Source: Peribacillus huizhouensis (GTDB lineage: Bacteria > Bacillota > Bacilli > Bacillales > DSM-1321). Taken from it: a stretch of DNA of 64,000 nucleotides. Location of the stretch: contig NZ_JACJHX010000015.1 of assembly GCF_014138605.1 (NCBI RefSeq), positions 1 through 64,000 of the forward strand, in the 5' to 3' direction. Position 1 is the stretch's first letter. Each line of letters opens with the position of its first letter. The position numbers were made by a program, and so were the translations under genes. Of the stretch, positions 24,695 to 33,378 are shown one piece after another. The notes below the pieces were generated by a model. The model was given only the letters and a program-made list of their open reading frames with translations, was not told where the DNA came from and did no database searches.

Positions 24695-25258
24695 TATCAG
24701 GATTATGCGGATTTCCAATGCTAAGAAAATATGCTCAAAACAGTTGTTTATGTGACTTAGAATTTGAGCAATTATTTGAAACATATTTACTCTCCTAATT
24801 TACAAGTTTTTAAACCCTCTCAAATGAACTACTCCGTAAATGTTAGACACCAACTAACATTTACGGGGTGTTTTTATGTCTAAATATACAGAAGAAATTA
24901 AATTACAAGTGGTGGAAGAGCGCTATTTAACTGGAAACGAAAGCTATAAAGCCATTGCAGAAAGCATTGGCACAACTTATAATCCTGATAGCCACCAAGT
25001 AGGTATAGAATATATATAAGTGATTTACTTCAGTATAGGATATACCCCAAAGAATTAAGAATATACATAATAAAGTATTTTAATGATGAGAAGTCTCCAG
25101 TATATTTAGTGGATATTAATTGAAATCTTATTCCAAAATTGGGGCTTTAATTGAACATCAGGACCAGATCAGCAGCTCCTTTTCTTATGTAGGTAACAGT
25201 ATTCGTATAATTAAGTGATATTAAAAGAAGCAAATATTATCTTTAAGTAGGTGAAATC
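24695..25258. other. Intergenic with an IS3 scrap
   Basis: Apart from the IS fragment at 24838-24985 only short stop-rich pieces are present (about 24986-25130). No terminator with a clear stem after the regulator gene. Confidence 0.4.
24838..24985 (+). mobile_element. IS3/IS150-family left end with start of orfA
   Basis: TGTTAGACACCAACTAACAT looks like an IS150-group terminal repeat and is followed after 20 bp by an ATG (24876) opening MSKYTEEIKLQVVEERYLTG and NESYKAIAESIGTTY, the helix-turn-helix start of OrfA. The homology ends there: about 35 residues, no right end. A decayed insertion. Confidence 0.7.
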
Positions 25259-25502
25259 GTGGAACAAGTGATTAAAGAAATTTTTTTCTCTAAGCAAACA
25301 ATACAAGGCCGAGATAATAAAACGATCAGATGGTCTATATTCGACAGAAATTAATAAGTGGTACAAGTGGGAGGAACCATATGAATATGATTACTGGGGT
25401 TCCATTAAACAAGGGGTTTCTTTATTTGATACAGAGGAACGTGCAATAGAAGGAGCTATTCAACAGCTAAATGAACTTTTAGGTGAGAATACTAACCAAT
25501 AA
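25259..25502 (+). pseudogene. Small hypothetical protein with a T-tract frameshift
   Basis: GTG at 25259 after taggtgaaatc gives VEQVIKEIFF. Inside the following T7-CTC tract the coding frame shifts, and SLSKQYKAEIIKRSDGLYST, EINKWYKWEEPYEYDYWGSI and KQGVSLFDTEERAIEGAIQQ read through to TAA (25500-25502). Total about 80 residues, acidic and aromatic. Family not recognised. Either a decayed gene or slippage/sequence error in the homopolymer. Confidence 0.5.
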
Positions 25503-25556
25503 TAAAAATACTAGTTTCATTGGGTCATCAAGATAACATATTTGAGCTGTAGCACT

Positions 25557-25602
25557 ACAGTATGTAAAAAAGGGAAAATCTACCCTTTCTTACATACTGT
25601 AA
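25557..25602. repeat. Long perfect hairpin without T-run
   Basis: ACAGTATGTAA / TTACATACTGT outer arms, with AAAGGG / CCCTTT inside and an AAAATCTA loop. No U-tract follows on either strand, so an ordinary terminator is unlikely. It lies 3' of the broken small gene and 260 bp from the 3' end of the aminotransferase gene on the minus strand. The 25603-25860 stretch contains no gene. Confidence 0.6.
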
Positions 25603-25860
25603 GTGTCTGGTACAGCATTTAAAGACCCGATAACCACGGTCTATATGGCACATACTACTACCAAAATAAATGGTCAGGAGGTAGCATAAATTTTTATAGG
25701 ACTATATATATGCATATGGATTAATATTAATTATTTTAACGCAATTAAGGTTTACTATATTATTTTAAGTTTAATGTTATAATTTGTTAGTTTAATAATT
25801 GCGATAGGATTCAACCTAAGTTTTTGTTGATCCTGAGGACCCTTTATTTCCTGCAATTCG

Positions 25861-27015
25861 TCAGTTACGATGTTTTGTCAAAAAGACATCTTGGGCAGCT
25901 TTTACTCCAGCTCCTGCCTCAAATGAATATCCAAAGTCTTGTAATCCCGCTTCCATTAGAGAAATAGCTTCTAAAATATCACTTGGGAAGCAATAGCCCA
26001 TATGACCGAATCTGAAGATTTCACCTTGCAATTTTCCTAGGCCTCCGGCAAAATCAAGATAATATTTTTGCTTTAGGTGTCCGATGTATTTACCAAGATC
26101 TACACCTTCAGGAGCACGGATAGCGGTAATCGTAGGTGAAGCATCTTCCTCGCTTGTTAATAAGCCAATACGAAGAGCCCTCATTCCTTCACGAACCATA
26201 TTTTTCATTAATTGATGTCTTTCTATTGTTTGCTGGAATCCTTCTGCCTCAATTAGATCACATACTGCAGATAATCCATATATAATACTAATTGCTGGTG
26301 TATTAGGAGTCATTCCTTTAGCAAACCATTCAAGATAGGTTAATAGATTTAAGTAATAGGCTGGAGTCTGATTGTTTTCAATGACTTTCCATGCTTTTTC
26401 ACTAACGCTAATAAATGAAAGTCCTGGAGGAAGCATCATCGCTTTTTGTGACCCTGTTACTAAAATATCAATTCCCCAGCTATCCATCTCTCCCGGTACT
26501 CCGCCTATGCAGCTAACCCCATCGACAATAAATAAAGCGTCTGAATGTGTACGGACAACGTTCGCAAGTTTTTCAATTGGATTAATGACGCCAGTAGATG
26601 TTTCGTTATACGTAGCAAAAACAGCTTTGATATTTTTTAATGGTTTTAAGAATTGGATAAGATCATCTTCTGTACAGGCTTGGCCCCATTCTTTTTCAAG
26701 CTTATGTACCTTAAATCCATATTTTTCACAAATTGAGACAAAGTAATCTCCAAATGCGCCAATAGTAATAACAACTACTTCTTCTCCTGGTGAAACAGTG
26801 TTAATTGCTGCAGCCTCCAAAGCAGCCGTACCACCGGATGGAATTAGTAATATGTCTTGTTTTGTACCAAAGAGCGGTTTAACGCGATTCGATGTTTCCC
26901 TAAAAAACTGAACAAATTCTTCACTTCTGTGGCTGACGATATTGTTATTCATTGCTTGTTGAACTTTCTGTGGAATAGGAGTAGGACCGGGATGTCTTAA
27001 AATGTTTTGGTACAT
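25861..27015 (-). CDS. Class V aminotransferase, PucG-like (ureidoglycine/alanine-glyoxylate type)
   Basis: 384 residues from the ATG at 27015, 6 nt after ttggaggg on the minus strand; a longer frame starts inside that site. Fold-type I PLP enzyme: HPGPTPIP start, PSGGTAALEAA, Asp165 in LFIVDGVS, and the PLP lysine Lys191 in VTGSQKAMMLPPG. This pattern is that of the alanine-glyoxylate / (S)-ureidoglycine-glyoxylate aminotransferases such as B. subtilis PucG, which works in purine breakdown. A guanine deaminase lies about 1 kb upstream on the same strand, which supports a purine role. Phosphoserine or serine-glyoxylate aminotransferase activity remains possible. Confidence 0.82.
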   Translation of the reverse strand: MYQNILRHPGPTPIPQKVQQAMNNNIVSHRSEEFVQFFRETSNRVKPLFGTKQDILLIPSGGTAALEAAAINTVSPGEEVVVITIGAFGDYFVSICEKYGFKVHKLEKEWGQACTEDDLIQFLKPLKNIKAVFATYNETSTGVINPIEKLANVVRTHSDALFIVDGVSCIGGVPGEMDSWGIDILVTGSQKAMMLPPGLSFISVSEKAWKVIENNQTPAYYLNLLTYLEWFAKGMTPNTPAISIIYGLSAVCDLIEAEGFQQTIERHQLMKNMVREGMRALRIGLLTSEEDASPTITAIRAPEGVDLGKYIGHLKQKYYLDFAGGLGKLQGEIFRFGHMGYCFPSDILEAISLMEAGLQDFGYSFEAGAGVKAAQDVFLTKHRN

Positions 27016-28036
27016 GTAAATTCCCTCCAATATTAAATTTAATAATTACATCAATTATGACACAATTTTAATAGTAAGGTGGCGATTCGTTATGTCGGAA
27101 TTAAAGTATCAAAATATCTTGTCGTAAAGAGATCTGAGAATATTGACCTCAATCTTAGTTCACGTATGCGTTTCTGCTATTTTTAGTTCAATAGCTAAAC
27201 CAATATTAAAATAATATCTTTGATAATATAGCTATAAATACTGATTTTATTGGAAGGTAAAAAGAGCACAAAGTAAACTAGCGATTGTTTAATATACTTT
27301 AATTAACTCCTGAACAATTCTCGATCCAATTATGAGTATATGGGACAATAAATGAAAACGTTGTCGAATTATATCAATGTTAGCGAAAAATCGAAAAATC
27401 CAATTTTCTATGATTGGATATTATTTTGGTAAAATCAAGTGCCCAAGAAGCTATGAAAAATTCCGTAGGTTTTTCTTTTGCCCCTTAAACTCCAGCTGGA
27501 TTAAATTTAGAAGAGATTGTGAAGAGTGGTACGAAGTAAAATGTTATGATTTCCATAGTTTACGCAGGGAGAGTATAGGATATAATAATAATTTTGATCA
27601 ACTTTATTTCAAAACGGAGATTTTCATTAGTTATCAAATAAAGGTTTGTTTCGTCATTTTATAGCTTTTCTTAACGAAAAACATTTTGAAAATGTAGTTT
27701 CATTCGGCAAACAAGAGTGATAAAATCATTTTACAAATTTCGGTGACGATGCTGAAAGTGATTCGATTCATAATGCAGTAGAATGATATATTTCAGCTAT
27801 GGAAGTCAGCAGCTGAAATGAGGAAATAAACAAAAGTTAAGAGCCGACAAGACATTTGGTCTTATCGGCTCTTCGATGAATTACCTGTATTATTGTTATA
27901 ATTCAAAATGAGAAAGTGTTAAAATATTTTCTGGGAATTTATTTTAAAAACTAGAGCCAGAGAAACTCATAATTACAATCTCAAGGGTTTTGTTTACCAC
28001 AAATCTCGGCAAAGCCTCAACTAGTATGGAATGAAC
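27016..28036. other. Intergenic, 1 kb, hairpins only
   Basis: Contains a lone hairpin related to the conserved-loop family (TTTTGA-TCAACTTTATT-TCAAAA, about 27592-27616), TTTCAGCT/AGCTGAAA (27791-27818) and a strong terminator (27839-27873). An open plus frame at 27377-27664 covers the hairpin and shows no family likeness or ribosome binding site, so I do not call it. Confidence 0.5.
27839..27873 (-). terminator. Terminator downstream of guanine deaminase
   Basis: AAGAGCCGACAAGAC / GTCTTATCGGCTCTT stem, 5-nt loop, T-rich on the minus-strand exit, 165 bp beyond the guaD stop. Confidence 0.75.
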
Positions 28037-29404
28037 TCATATGCGTGAATGAACTTTTTCTCCTTGCACCCAGACTTCACGAATATTTTCAGGACGAGCA
28101 AGATACATGATCTTCTGGAAGACATCATGTAAATTTTCATTTGCATGAAAAATTGGCAGTTTTGCTGATTCTATTGTCGTATCGATGATTTGTACATCCC
28201 AAGCATAGTTTTCTGTCAAGCGACCGATTGGCAAGCTTAAACTTTCACCACCGCCAACAGTTGCTAAATAAAACGCTTCATTAATGGTGATCCGTGAATT
28301 GGGTACACCGCGTTCGTTAGCAGAAAGTGCAGTATTAACACCATCTTCTAACATTCTTGATGACATCACTGCCTGCCTAGCATTATCGAAAAGACTAGGT
28401 GAAAAACCGCCAGAAATATCGGATCCTAAACCAATTTCAACACCTTTTGAGTGCAAATGGGCGATTGGAATAACACTATTAGCAAAGTAGGCATTTGAGA
28501 TCGGACAGTGGCTAACAGCAGTACCTGTTTCAGCAAATAAATCTGCATCATCATCATTTAAGAAATTACAATGCGCCATGATAGATTTATCACGTAATAG
28601 ACCAAAATCATGTAAAGCAAACGCATCGTTCTTATTGAATCGATCTTGTACATAACCATGCTCCCAATCACTTTCACTGCAGTGTGATTGAACGTACGTA
28701 TCATACTTAGCAGCTAATTCTCCTAATCCTTTTAAAGCATCGTCTGTACAGCTCGGAATAAACCGTGGCGTAACTACTGGGTAAACACCTTGTTTCGATG
28801 ATTTCGCCAATTCTGTGACAGCAATAATAAATTCTTCTGTATCCGCTAATGCTGTTTGCGTATCAACGTCACGATAATATTCTGGATTTTGTTCGGGGTT
28901 ATCCATAACAACTTTTCCAACTAAACCGCGTTGCCCCTTTTCAGCGCAAATTTTAGCAAGTAATAAACTTGCTTCTTTATGTACAGTGGCAAAATAAAGT
29001 GCAGTCGTTGTTCCATTTGCTAGTAGGGTACGTACTACATCTTGGTAGACATCTTTCGCAAAATCTAAATCTGAAAATTTAGACTCAATTGGGAAGGTAT
29101 AAGTGTTTAACCAATCATAGAGTGGAATGTCTAAAGCCGTTCCTGCTTGAGCCCATTGAGGCGCGTGAACATGTAAATCGACAAAACCAGGAAAGAAATA
29201 TTGGCCGTCTGCTAAACGGTGAAAGTTTTCTTCTCCTTGGTAAGCATCTAATAAGAATTGATAGTCGGCATCTTCTGGAGCAACGATTTTCTCAATCATT
29301 CCTTTATCATTAATGCAAAAGAGATTTTCTTTTAAAATTTGGACTTCTTTTGGTGACTTGCTGGAAAAAGCAGTTCCTTGAAAAACTTTTGTATATTTTT
29401 TCAT
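28037..29404 (-). CDS. guaD: Guanine deaminase (amidohydrolase type)
   Basis: 455 residues from the ATG at 29404, 6 nt after aaggtg. Amidohydrolase TIM barrel with metal ligands in PGFVDLHVHAPQW, then SHCSESDWEHGY, MAHCNFL and GLGSDISGG. The APQWAQAG after the HxH is typical of guanine deaminases of this type (GuaD), distinct from the short cytidine-deaminase-like enzyme of B. subtilis. It converts guanine to xanthine and ammonia in purine salvage and catabolism. Length is normal. With the PucG-like gene downstream it forms a purine-nitrogen pair, but the 1-kb gap and terminator between them mean separate transcripts. Confidence 0.9.
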   Translation of the reverse strand: MKKYTKVFQGTAFSSKSPKEVQILKENLFCINDKGMIEKIVAPEDADYQFLLDAYQGEENFHRLADGQYFFPGFVDLHVHAPQWAQAGTALDIPLYDWLNTYTFPIESKFSDLDFAKDVYQDVVRTLLANGTTTALYFATVHKEASLLLAKICAEKGQRGLVGKVVMDNPEQNPEYYRDVDTQTALADTEEFIIAVTELAKSSKQGVYPVVTPRFIPSCTDDALKGLGELAAKYDTYVQSHCSESDWEHGYVQDRFNKNDAFALHDFGLLRDKSIMAHCNFLNDDDADLFAETGTAVSHCPISNAYFANSVIPIAHLHSKGVEIGLGSDISGGFSPSLFDNARQAVMSSRMLEDGVNTALSANERGVPNSRITINEAFYLATVGGGESLSLPIGRLTENYAWDVQIIDTTIESAKLPIFHANENLHDVFQKIMYLARPENIREVWVQGEKVHSRI

Positions 29405-30006
29405 TTTTAACACCTTATTGTTCGTATTTTGGAAATATATTTGCTATTATAGGGCATTTAAAAAGCAAAGTCTATTAAAAAAGAACAAGAAGGGAAGCTA
29501 GTTTTCGTATCTATTTGGTTTCTCAACATGCAAATGTGATCATGAAAAGTACAGTATAGGATAAAGAATACGTATGGAATGAAGTGTTTTGAAATAATAA
29601 AACATTGTACCCATTTTCTTGAGAAGTGGATAACGGCGAAGGATCACAATTCAATATACGTTATAATTATGATTTTGCTTTACTTAATGTAGGCTAGCTA
29701 CCAATAATATCTCGTTCCTGCCATCATTGTAAACGATGTATCCCGGGGGAAGTAAAAAACCACCGTCAAGATGAGAAGAATCGAAGAAGCGTAGGTGAGG
29801 AGGGTGACTGTGAATCATTGAATCGGGTTTGTAGGGGAACTTTACCTATGCTACGTGAAGATATTATTGACAATAAAACGAGACTAACAATTAGGGAGGA
29901 TGATGAATTCCCCTCTGATTGAAGCTTTACTTATTTTAAGAAATTCGTTGTTGTACTTTCTTCTAATATTCTTGCTAACTATCATTCACTAATTTAGAGG
30001 CTCATA
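29405..30006. other. Intergenic with one unrecognised open stretch
   Basis: A plus frame over about 29706-29930 reads SRSCHHCKRCIPGEVKNHRQ ... RVCRGTLPMLREDIIDNKTR ... DDEFPSD, with a CHHCKRC cysteine cluster but no start codon or ribosome binding site. Possibly the end of a lost gene. The 300 bp before it are the guaD promoter region. Confidence 0.3.
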
Positions 30007-30320
30007 TTAATTCCTCTGAAACGCTTCATCTATTACTTTTCCCTCAACGAAGGAAGGAGCTTCTAGCTCGAGTAAACGATAAATCATTGGGGCGATGTCA
30101 AGATTGGAGGTTGAGCCGATTTTCTTCCCTTTTTTCAGTTCCGGTCCGGTAGCGATAAAAACGGGTTTCAGCTCACTTCTTTTTTGGTTTCCGCCGTGAG
30201 TTCCTAATTCAACTGGTGAATCTACTCGTTTTGAAGTACCACTTCCCATGACATAGCCCGGAGCTCTCAGCAATAAGAGATCTGCTTCTATTACTGTTGA
30301 AGTTTGCGCAATTCTTGAAA
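30007..30320 (-). pseudogene. Alkaline-phosphatase-superfamily phosphodiesterase, C-terminal fragment
   Basis: Minus frame: TVIEADLLLLRAPGYVMGSG, GTHGGNQKRSELKPVFIATG, PELKKGKKIGSTSNLDIAPM and IYRLLELEAP, ending EAFQRN. The GTHGG...PVFIATGP...DIAPMIYRLL layout is the C-terminal metal-binding part of type I phosphodiesterase/nucleotide pyrophosphatase-like enzymes. The N-terminal catalytic Thr/Ser part is missing (perhaps 80% of the gene). An ATG at 30271 is probably internal. Confidence 0.7.
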
Positions 30321-30339
30321 AAGAATTGTACTTTCTTTA

Positions 30340-30959
30340 ACTCAGGTTGTATATAAGACGTTTTCTAAAAGTATTTCAAGAAGCTCACCCTGATTTAAAA
30401 CAGTTTAAAGAAGATATACATTATTCATTCATTGAATATTAGTGGTGGCAATATAACTCATTGGTCATTCTTAGATGATGAAACAGAAGCTGATGAAGGA
30501 CATGCTTCTATGAATGCTGAAAAAATCTGCAGCACTCTTTTTTTGATTTCAGACAAAGACGGTGATGATAAGCGTCCTCGACAAGAAAAGTTAAAAGAAG
30601 TTCTAGGAGAAAGGTATTATTGTTTGGAATGTAAAGAAATTGAGAATATACTCTCAGCAGATACAATAAGAGAAGTAATTACTGAATACGAAAAGGGTGC
30701 ACTAGAACACCTAACCAACAAAGACTTTACTCAAGAAGAATACAAAAACAAGCATTTAGGTACCTATATAAATTCTCTTTTTCCAGTACGAGCTAGAAAG
30801 AGAAGGGGTAGTTATGCTGCAGATTCAGGAACTATAGTAAATAAATTGGATTTCTGTAAAAAAGGTATTGCCCATATAACTGCGTATGATCAATTAAGTG
30901 AGGAAGCCCAGAAATTAAGTCATGATATTTATAACTTTATAAAAGCACACAATGAGTAA
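30340..30959 (+). pseudogene. AAA/OLD-like ATPase with TOPRIM-type end, 3' part, frameshifted
   Basis: Frame 1 reads LYIRRFLKVFQEAHPDLKQF and KEDIHYSFIEY, then stops. The adjoining frame from 30432 continues NISGGNITHWSFLDDETEAD and FLISDKDGDDKRPRQEKLKE, then YYCLECKEIENILSADTIRE and NKLDFCKKGIAHI to a TAA at 30957-30959. A DxDGDD acidic pair after a GGNxTHW block is like the nuclease part that follows ATPase domains in OLD-type and other phage-defence ATPases. The N-terminal ATPase (Walker A/B) is gone. The 175-residue piece still has an open frame but no ribosome binding site. Confidence 0.6.
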
Positions 30960-30973
30960 CAACATTTATTTAA

Positions 30974-30998
30974 AAAACTCTCAATTAGAGAGCTTTTT
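30974..30998 (+). terminator. Rho-independent terminator
   Basis: CTCTC AATTA GAGAG with flanking A-run and TTTTTT, 15 bp after the ATPase remnant. Confidence 0.8.
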
Positions 30999-31408
30999 TC
31001 TTTAGTCGAATATTGATAATAATGAACTTATTGCATAGGCTAAAAAGCATTAATCCTCTTAGTCCAGACTTGGATACATTGGATTAATGCTGTATCCAAA
31101 AGATGGCTCATACAATTATTCATATAAATGTTATCTAAAGCTTAGAAAAACCTCATTCTTTGTAAAAGGACTAACTTAATTAAGTAGTTCAGTGTAAACT
31201 GAATTTATAGAAATAATTGAATTGTTAGGTGATAATAAAGTCGTTTAAATCATAATATAGTTGTTTAAAAAATAATAAAGTCAATTAAAATTAAAATGTC
31301 GATTATGCTATTCAACAAACGGGCCAGATTGTGGAATAATACCCGTCTATTAAATTGGATATTTATGTTAATATATAAATGACATTTTATATTATTGGAG
31401 AAATATGA
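30999..31408. repeat. Gene-free stretch of repeats
   Basis: AGCATTAATCC / GGATTAATGCT inverted repeat (31045-31055 and 31081-31091). Then three or four imperfect tandem units of about 20 bp built on AATAAAGTCGTTTAAA (about 31220-31300), then a cassette-type palindrome TTCAACAAACGGGCCAGATT (31310-31329) with GTGGAATAA. The AATAAAGT units recur at 40622-40680. Confidence 0.6.
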
Positions 31409-31555
31409 ATGCGAATTTCACTTTTAGGAATTTCCATTTCGCTTTTTGGAATAGCACTTATACTAACATCAAGCGGTTCAGCAACTTCATTTGGACTTTT
31501 GGTTTCATTTTTAGGCTTAGCAGTTTCTCTTACTTCTTGTTTTCTAAAAGAATGA
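31409..31555 (+). CDS. Small membrane protein, 48 residues
   Basis: ATG at 31409, 8 nt after ggag. MRISLLGISISLFGIALILT then SSGSATSFGLLVSFLGLAVS and LTSCFLKE: two membrane spans with a short loop. Too short for many gene finders. It lies between a palindrome (31310) and the DUF5316 gene. Unknown function. Confidence 0.5.
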   Translation: MRISLLGISISLFGIALILTSSGSATSFGLLVSFLGLAVSLTSCFLKE

Positions 31556-31664
31556 GCTAAATTCTTACTTTAGTACGATCCGAAAAGACTCCTTCTTCAA
31601 CTATTAACTTAGTAAATGAAACCTATGAAGTACTTAGTCATATAAATAAACAAGGAGGGATAAG

Positions 31665-31955
31665 TTGAGGTATTTTCTTATAGGAATTATTCTATCCATA
31701 ATAGGTTTCTTAGTATCTTTAGTTGTGTGGGGAATGGATAAGGCTTATTTCATTCCTGGTGGTATTGGATTTTTTTTCATCGGAATATCAATGATTTTTT
31801 CAGGTTCAATGGTAAGTGGAGACCAAATGAGAGCTAACTTTGCAACGGAATCTGTTGAAGACAGGCGTAAACGAAATAGAGTTACTTTTCGTTCAGCTTT
31901 GATTGGAATACCTAATCTTGTTATGGCGTTCTTTTTTTACTTTTTCTTGAACTAA
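31665..31955 (+). CDS. DUF5316 family membrane protein
   Basis: 96 residues from a TTG start with a near-perfect site (aaggaggg, 5-6 nt before). Two N-terminal spans (MRYFLIGIILSIIGFLVSLV, GGIGFFFIGISMIFSGSMVS), the charged loop GDQMRANFATESVEDRRKRN typical of DUF5316, and a last span (LIGIPNLVMAFFFYFFL). Family of unknown function in Bacillus. Its stop codon (31953-31955) lies inside the left arm of the palindrome that follows, the clearest example of gene and repeat forming one unit. Confidence 0.8.
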   Translation: MRYFLIGIILSIIGFLVSLVVWGMDKAYFIPGGIGFFFIGISMIFSGSMVSGDQMRANFATESVEDRRKRNRVTFRSALIGIPNLVMAFFFYFFLN

Positions 31956-32060
31956 AAGGTGCTTTGATTCAACAGCGTGACCACCAATTTGATCATATCA
32001 ATGTACGAAAATATACAAAATCATACATTCAGAAAAACTCCCTATTCAACTAAAGAAGCA
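31948..32060 (+). repeat. Long cassette-type repeat (about 110 bp), copy 1
   Basis: TTGAACTAAAAGGTGCTTTG then ATTCAACAGCG, GACCACCAATTTGATC, the AT-rich block TACGAAAATATACAAAATCA and TACATTCAG, ending CTATTCAACTAAAG. The same order recurs at 33111-33225 and 33923-34040. Confidence 0.75.
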
Positions 32061-32132
32061 GTATACTTTTATAAAAAGAAAGATTAATAAAATTAATTAT
32101 TAATCTTTAGTGATTACTGGTAGGTGTGAAAA

Positions 32133-32342
32133 ATGGGAAGTGAAACATATATAAAAGATACTCCACTGTTACTTCTTTTTTGGTTCCTTTTTACTATCAT
32201 TTTTGGATTTTGGTTAAGAAAAAGGATTGTATCATTCGATTTTAACAATAAAAGTAAATTCTTCTTCTTGTTGGACAATTATGAGTTGATTGGTGGATTT
32301 CTTATAGGTATAGGATTACTATTTATTGCAATTTTTCTCTAA
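32133..32342 (+). CDS. Small two-span membrane protein, 69 residues
   Basis: ATG preceded by ggtaggtgtgaaaa. PLLLLFWFLFTIIFGFWLRK (span 1), a basic/polar stretch, then ELIGGFLIGIGLLFIAIFL (span 2) at the very C-terminus. Unrecognised. A palindrome (ACAGATGCTTTAATTCAACA, 32359-32378) begins within 20 bp of the stop. Confidence 0.6.
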   Translation: MGSETYIKDTPLLLLFWFLFTIIFGFWLRKRIVSFDFNNKSKFFFLLDNYELIGGFLIGIGLLFIAIFL

Positions 32343-32354
32343 GGTATTTCTTTC

Positions 32355-32461
32355 GCTAACAGATGCTTTAATTCAACAGTGCGTTGATCTAGATGGTATT
32401 TCGGAACTTTCGAATCCTTGCTATGTGCTAGTTGAGGTATTGTCAGGAAAGTGCGGATTTA
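32355..32461. repeat. Cassette-type palindrome and a copy of the TGCGGATTTACAA element
   Basis: GCTAACAGATGCTTTAATTC-AACAGTGCG at 32355-32384. Then GTCAGGAAAGTGCGGATTTA-CAA at 32439-32461, whose reverse complement occurs at 40586-40608. Confidence 0.55.
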
Positions 32462-32600
32462 CAACGATTAGATTTTGGTACAAGTCTTATGAGACATTAT
32501 GAAGACTAATTGTCACTTTTAGAGTTATTTTGCTCTATGAACAAACATAAAAAGTCCAATTTCTCAACATAAAAAATTAAGAAATTGGACCAATTGCTTA

Positions 32601-32632
32601 CTTCACAAACGCGCCCGTTAGCTTAAGATAGT
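32601..32632 (-). repeat. Cassette-type palindrome, minus orientation
   Basis: On the minus strand: CTTAAGCTAACGGGCGCGTT. It follows the 3' end of the minus-strand GNAT gene by 10 bp, i.e. repeat orientation and position track the gene's direction. Confidence 0.65.
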
Positions 32633-32641
32633 TCCATTCGT

Positions 32642-33091
32642 TTAATTGGGATTCCATTCAAATTGAATATCAGGTAAATTTTCTTCATTTTCATGACCCC
32701 TACCAATGATTTCAAACCCATGTTTTTCGTAAAATCGTTGTGCGTTTTTATTTATCTCAAATGTGCGTAAAGTTAATCTTCCACTTGAGTGTGCTTTAAC
32801 TTTATCTAGCAATGTTTGACCTATACCAATTCCCTGATAATCTGTATGAATGTATAATTGGTTTATTTCGCTTGCATTATAAGCAATCATTCCAACTACC
32901 TTCTCACCGATTAACGCTAAATCTATTTGAAATTGTTCAGGTAATATGCAGTTTAAAAAATAAACATGGTCTTCAAAACTATGGATTTCCCTTTGATAAA
33001 TAGCCTGTTCTTTACTATCTCGCCACATTCTCACTGTTTGTTCAGCGTACTTTGGATTATATTGAGTAATTATTGATTTCACTTGGTTCAC
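32642..33091 (-). CDS. GNAT family N-acetyltransferase
   Basis: 149 residues, GTG start at 33091 seven nt after aaggagg on the minus strand. GNAT motifs: VVGMIAYNASEINQLYIHTD (beta4), YQGIGIGQTLLDKVKAHS (motif A, Q/GxGxG), LRTFEINKNAQRFYEKHGFE (motif B). Acceptor unknown. The last residues LPDIQFEWNPN are as in small-molecule GNATs of Bacillus. It is a single-gene unit pointing against its neighbours, with a palindrome after its stop. Confidence 0.9.
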   Translation of the reverse strand: MNQVKSIITQYNPKYAEQTVRMWRDSKEQAIYQREIHSFEDHVYFLNCILPEQFQIDLALIGEKVVGMIAYNASEINQLYIHTDYQGIGIGQTLLDKVKAHSSGRLTLRTFEINKNAQRFYEKHGFEIIGRGHENEENLPDIQFEWNPN

Positions 33092-33110
33092 TGCTAAACC
33101 TCCTTGCCTT

Positions 33111-33225
33111 TCTTTAATTCAACAATGTGACCACCAATTTGGTGGTCTTTTCAATATGCGAAAATATGCAAAATCATACATTCAAAAAACCCCTTGTTCA
33201 ACAACGGTCAGATTAGTTTAAGCAG
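33111..33225 (+). repeat. Long cassette-type repeat, copy 2
   Basis: CTTTAATTCAACAATGTGAC then CACCAATTTGGTGGTC (GACCACC/GGTGGTC hairpin), the AAAATATGCAAAATCATACA block, CCTTGTTCAACAACGGTCAG and ATTAGTTTAAG. It sits between the divergent ends of the two GNAT genes. Confidence 0.75.
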
Positions 33226-33279
33226 AAAAGTATGAATGGTATAATATACCTAACGTTAAAAAGAAAGGTGTGATGTCTT

Positions 33280-33378
33280 ATGGCTAATACATTTAATCAT
33301 ACAGGTAATGCAAATAGTTTTCGAAAAAGGTTAAAGAAGGGAAGATATCACATTGATAAAGAAGGCAAAAACATTTGA
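33280..33378 (+). CDS. Possible 32-residue leader peptide
   Basis: ATG at 33280 after aaaggtgtgatgtctt encodes MANTFNHTGNANSFRKRLKK then GRYHIDKEGKNI and overlaps the start of the next GNAT gene by 26 nt in another frame. Could be a coupled leader or chance. Confidence 0.3.
   Translation: MANTFNHTGNANSFRKRLKKGRYHIDKEGKNI

Noticed and set aside
26372-26746. 124-codon plus-strand frame
   Set aside because: Lies wholly antisense to the PucG-like aminotransferase gene; no ribosome binding site or family likeness.
27377-27664. 95-codon plus-strand frame
   Set aside because: No ribosome binding site or family likeness; covers a hairpin of the conserved-loop family.
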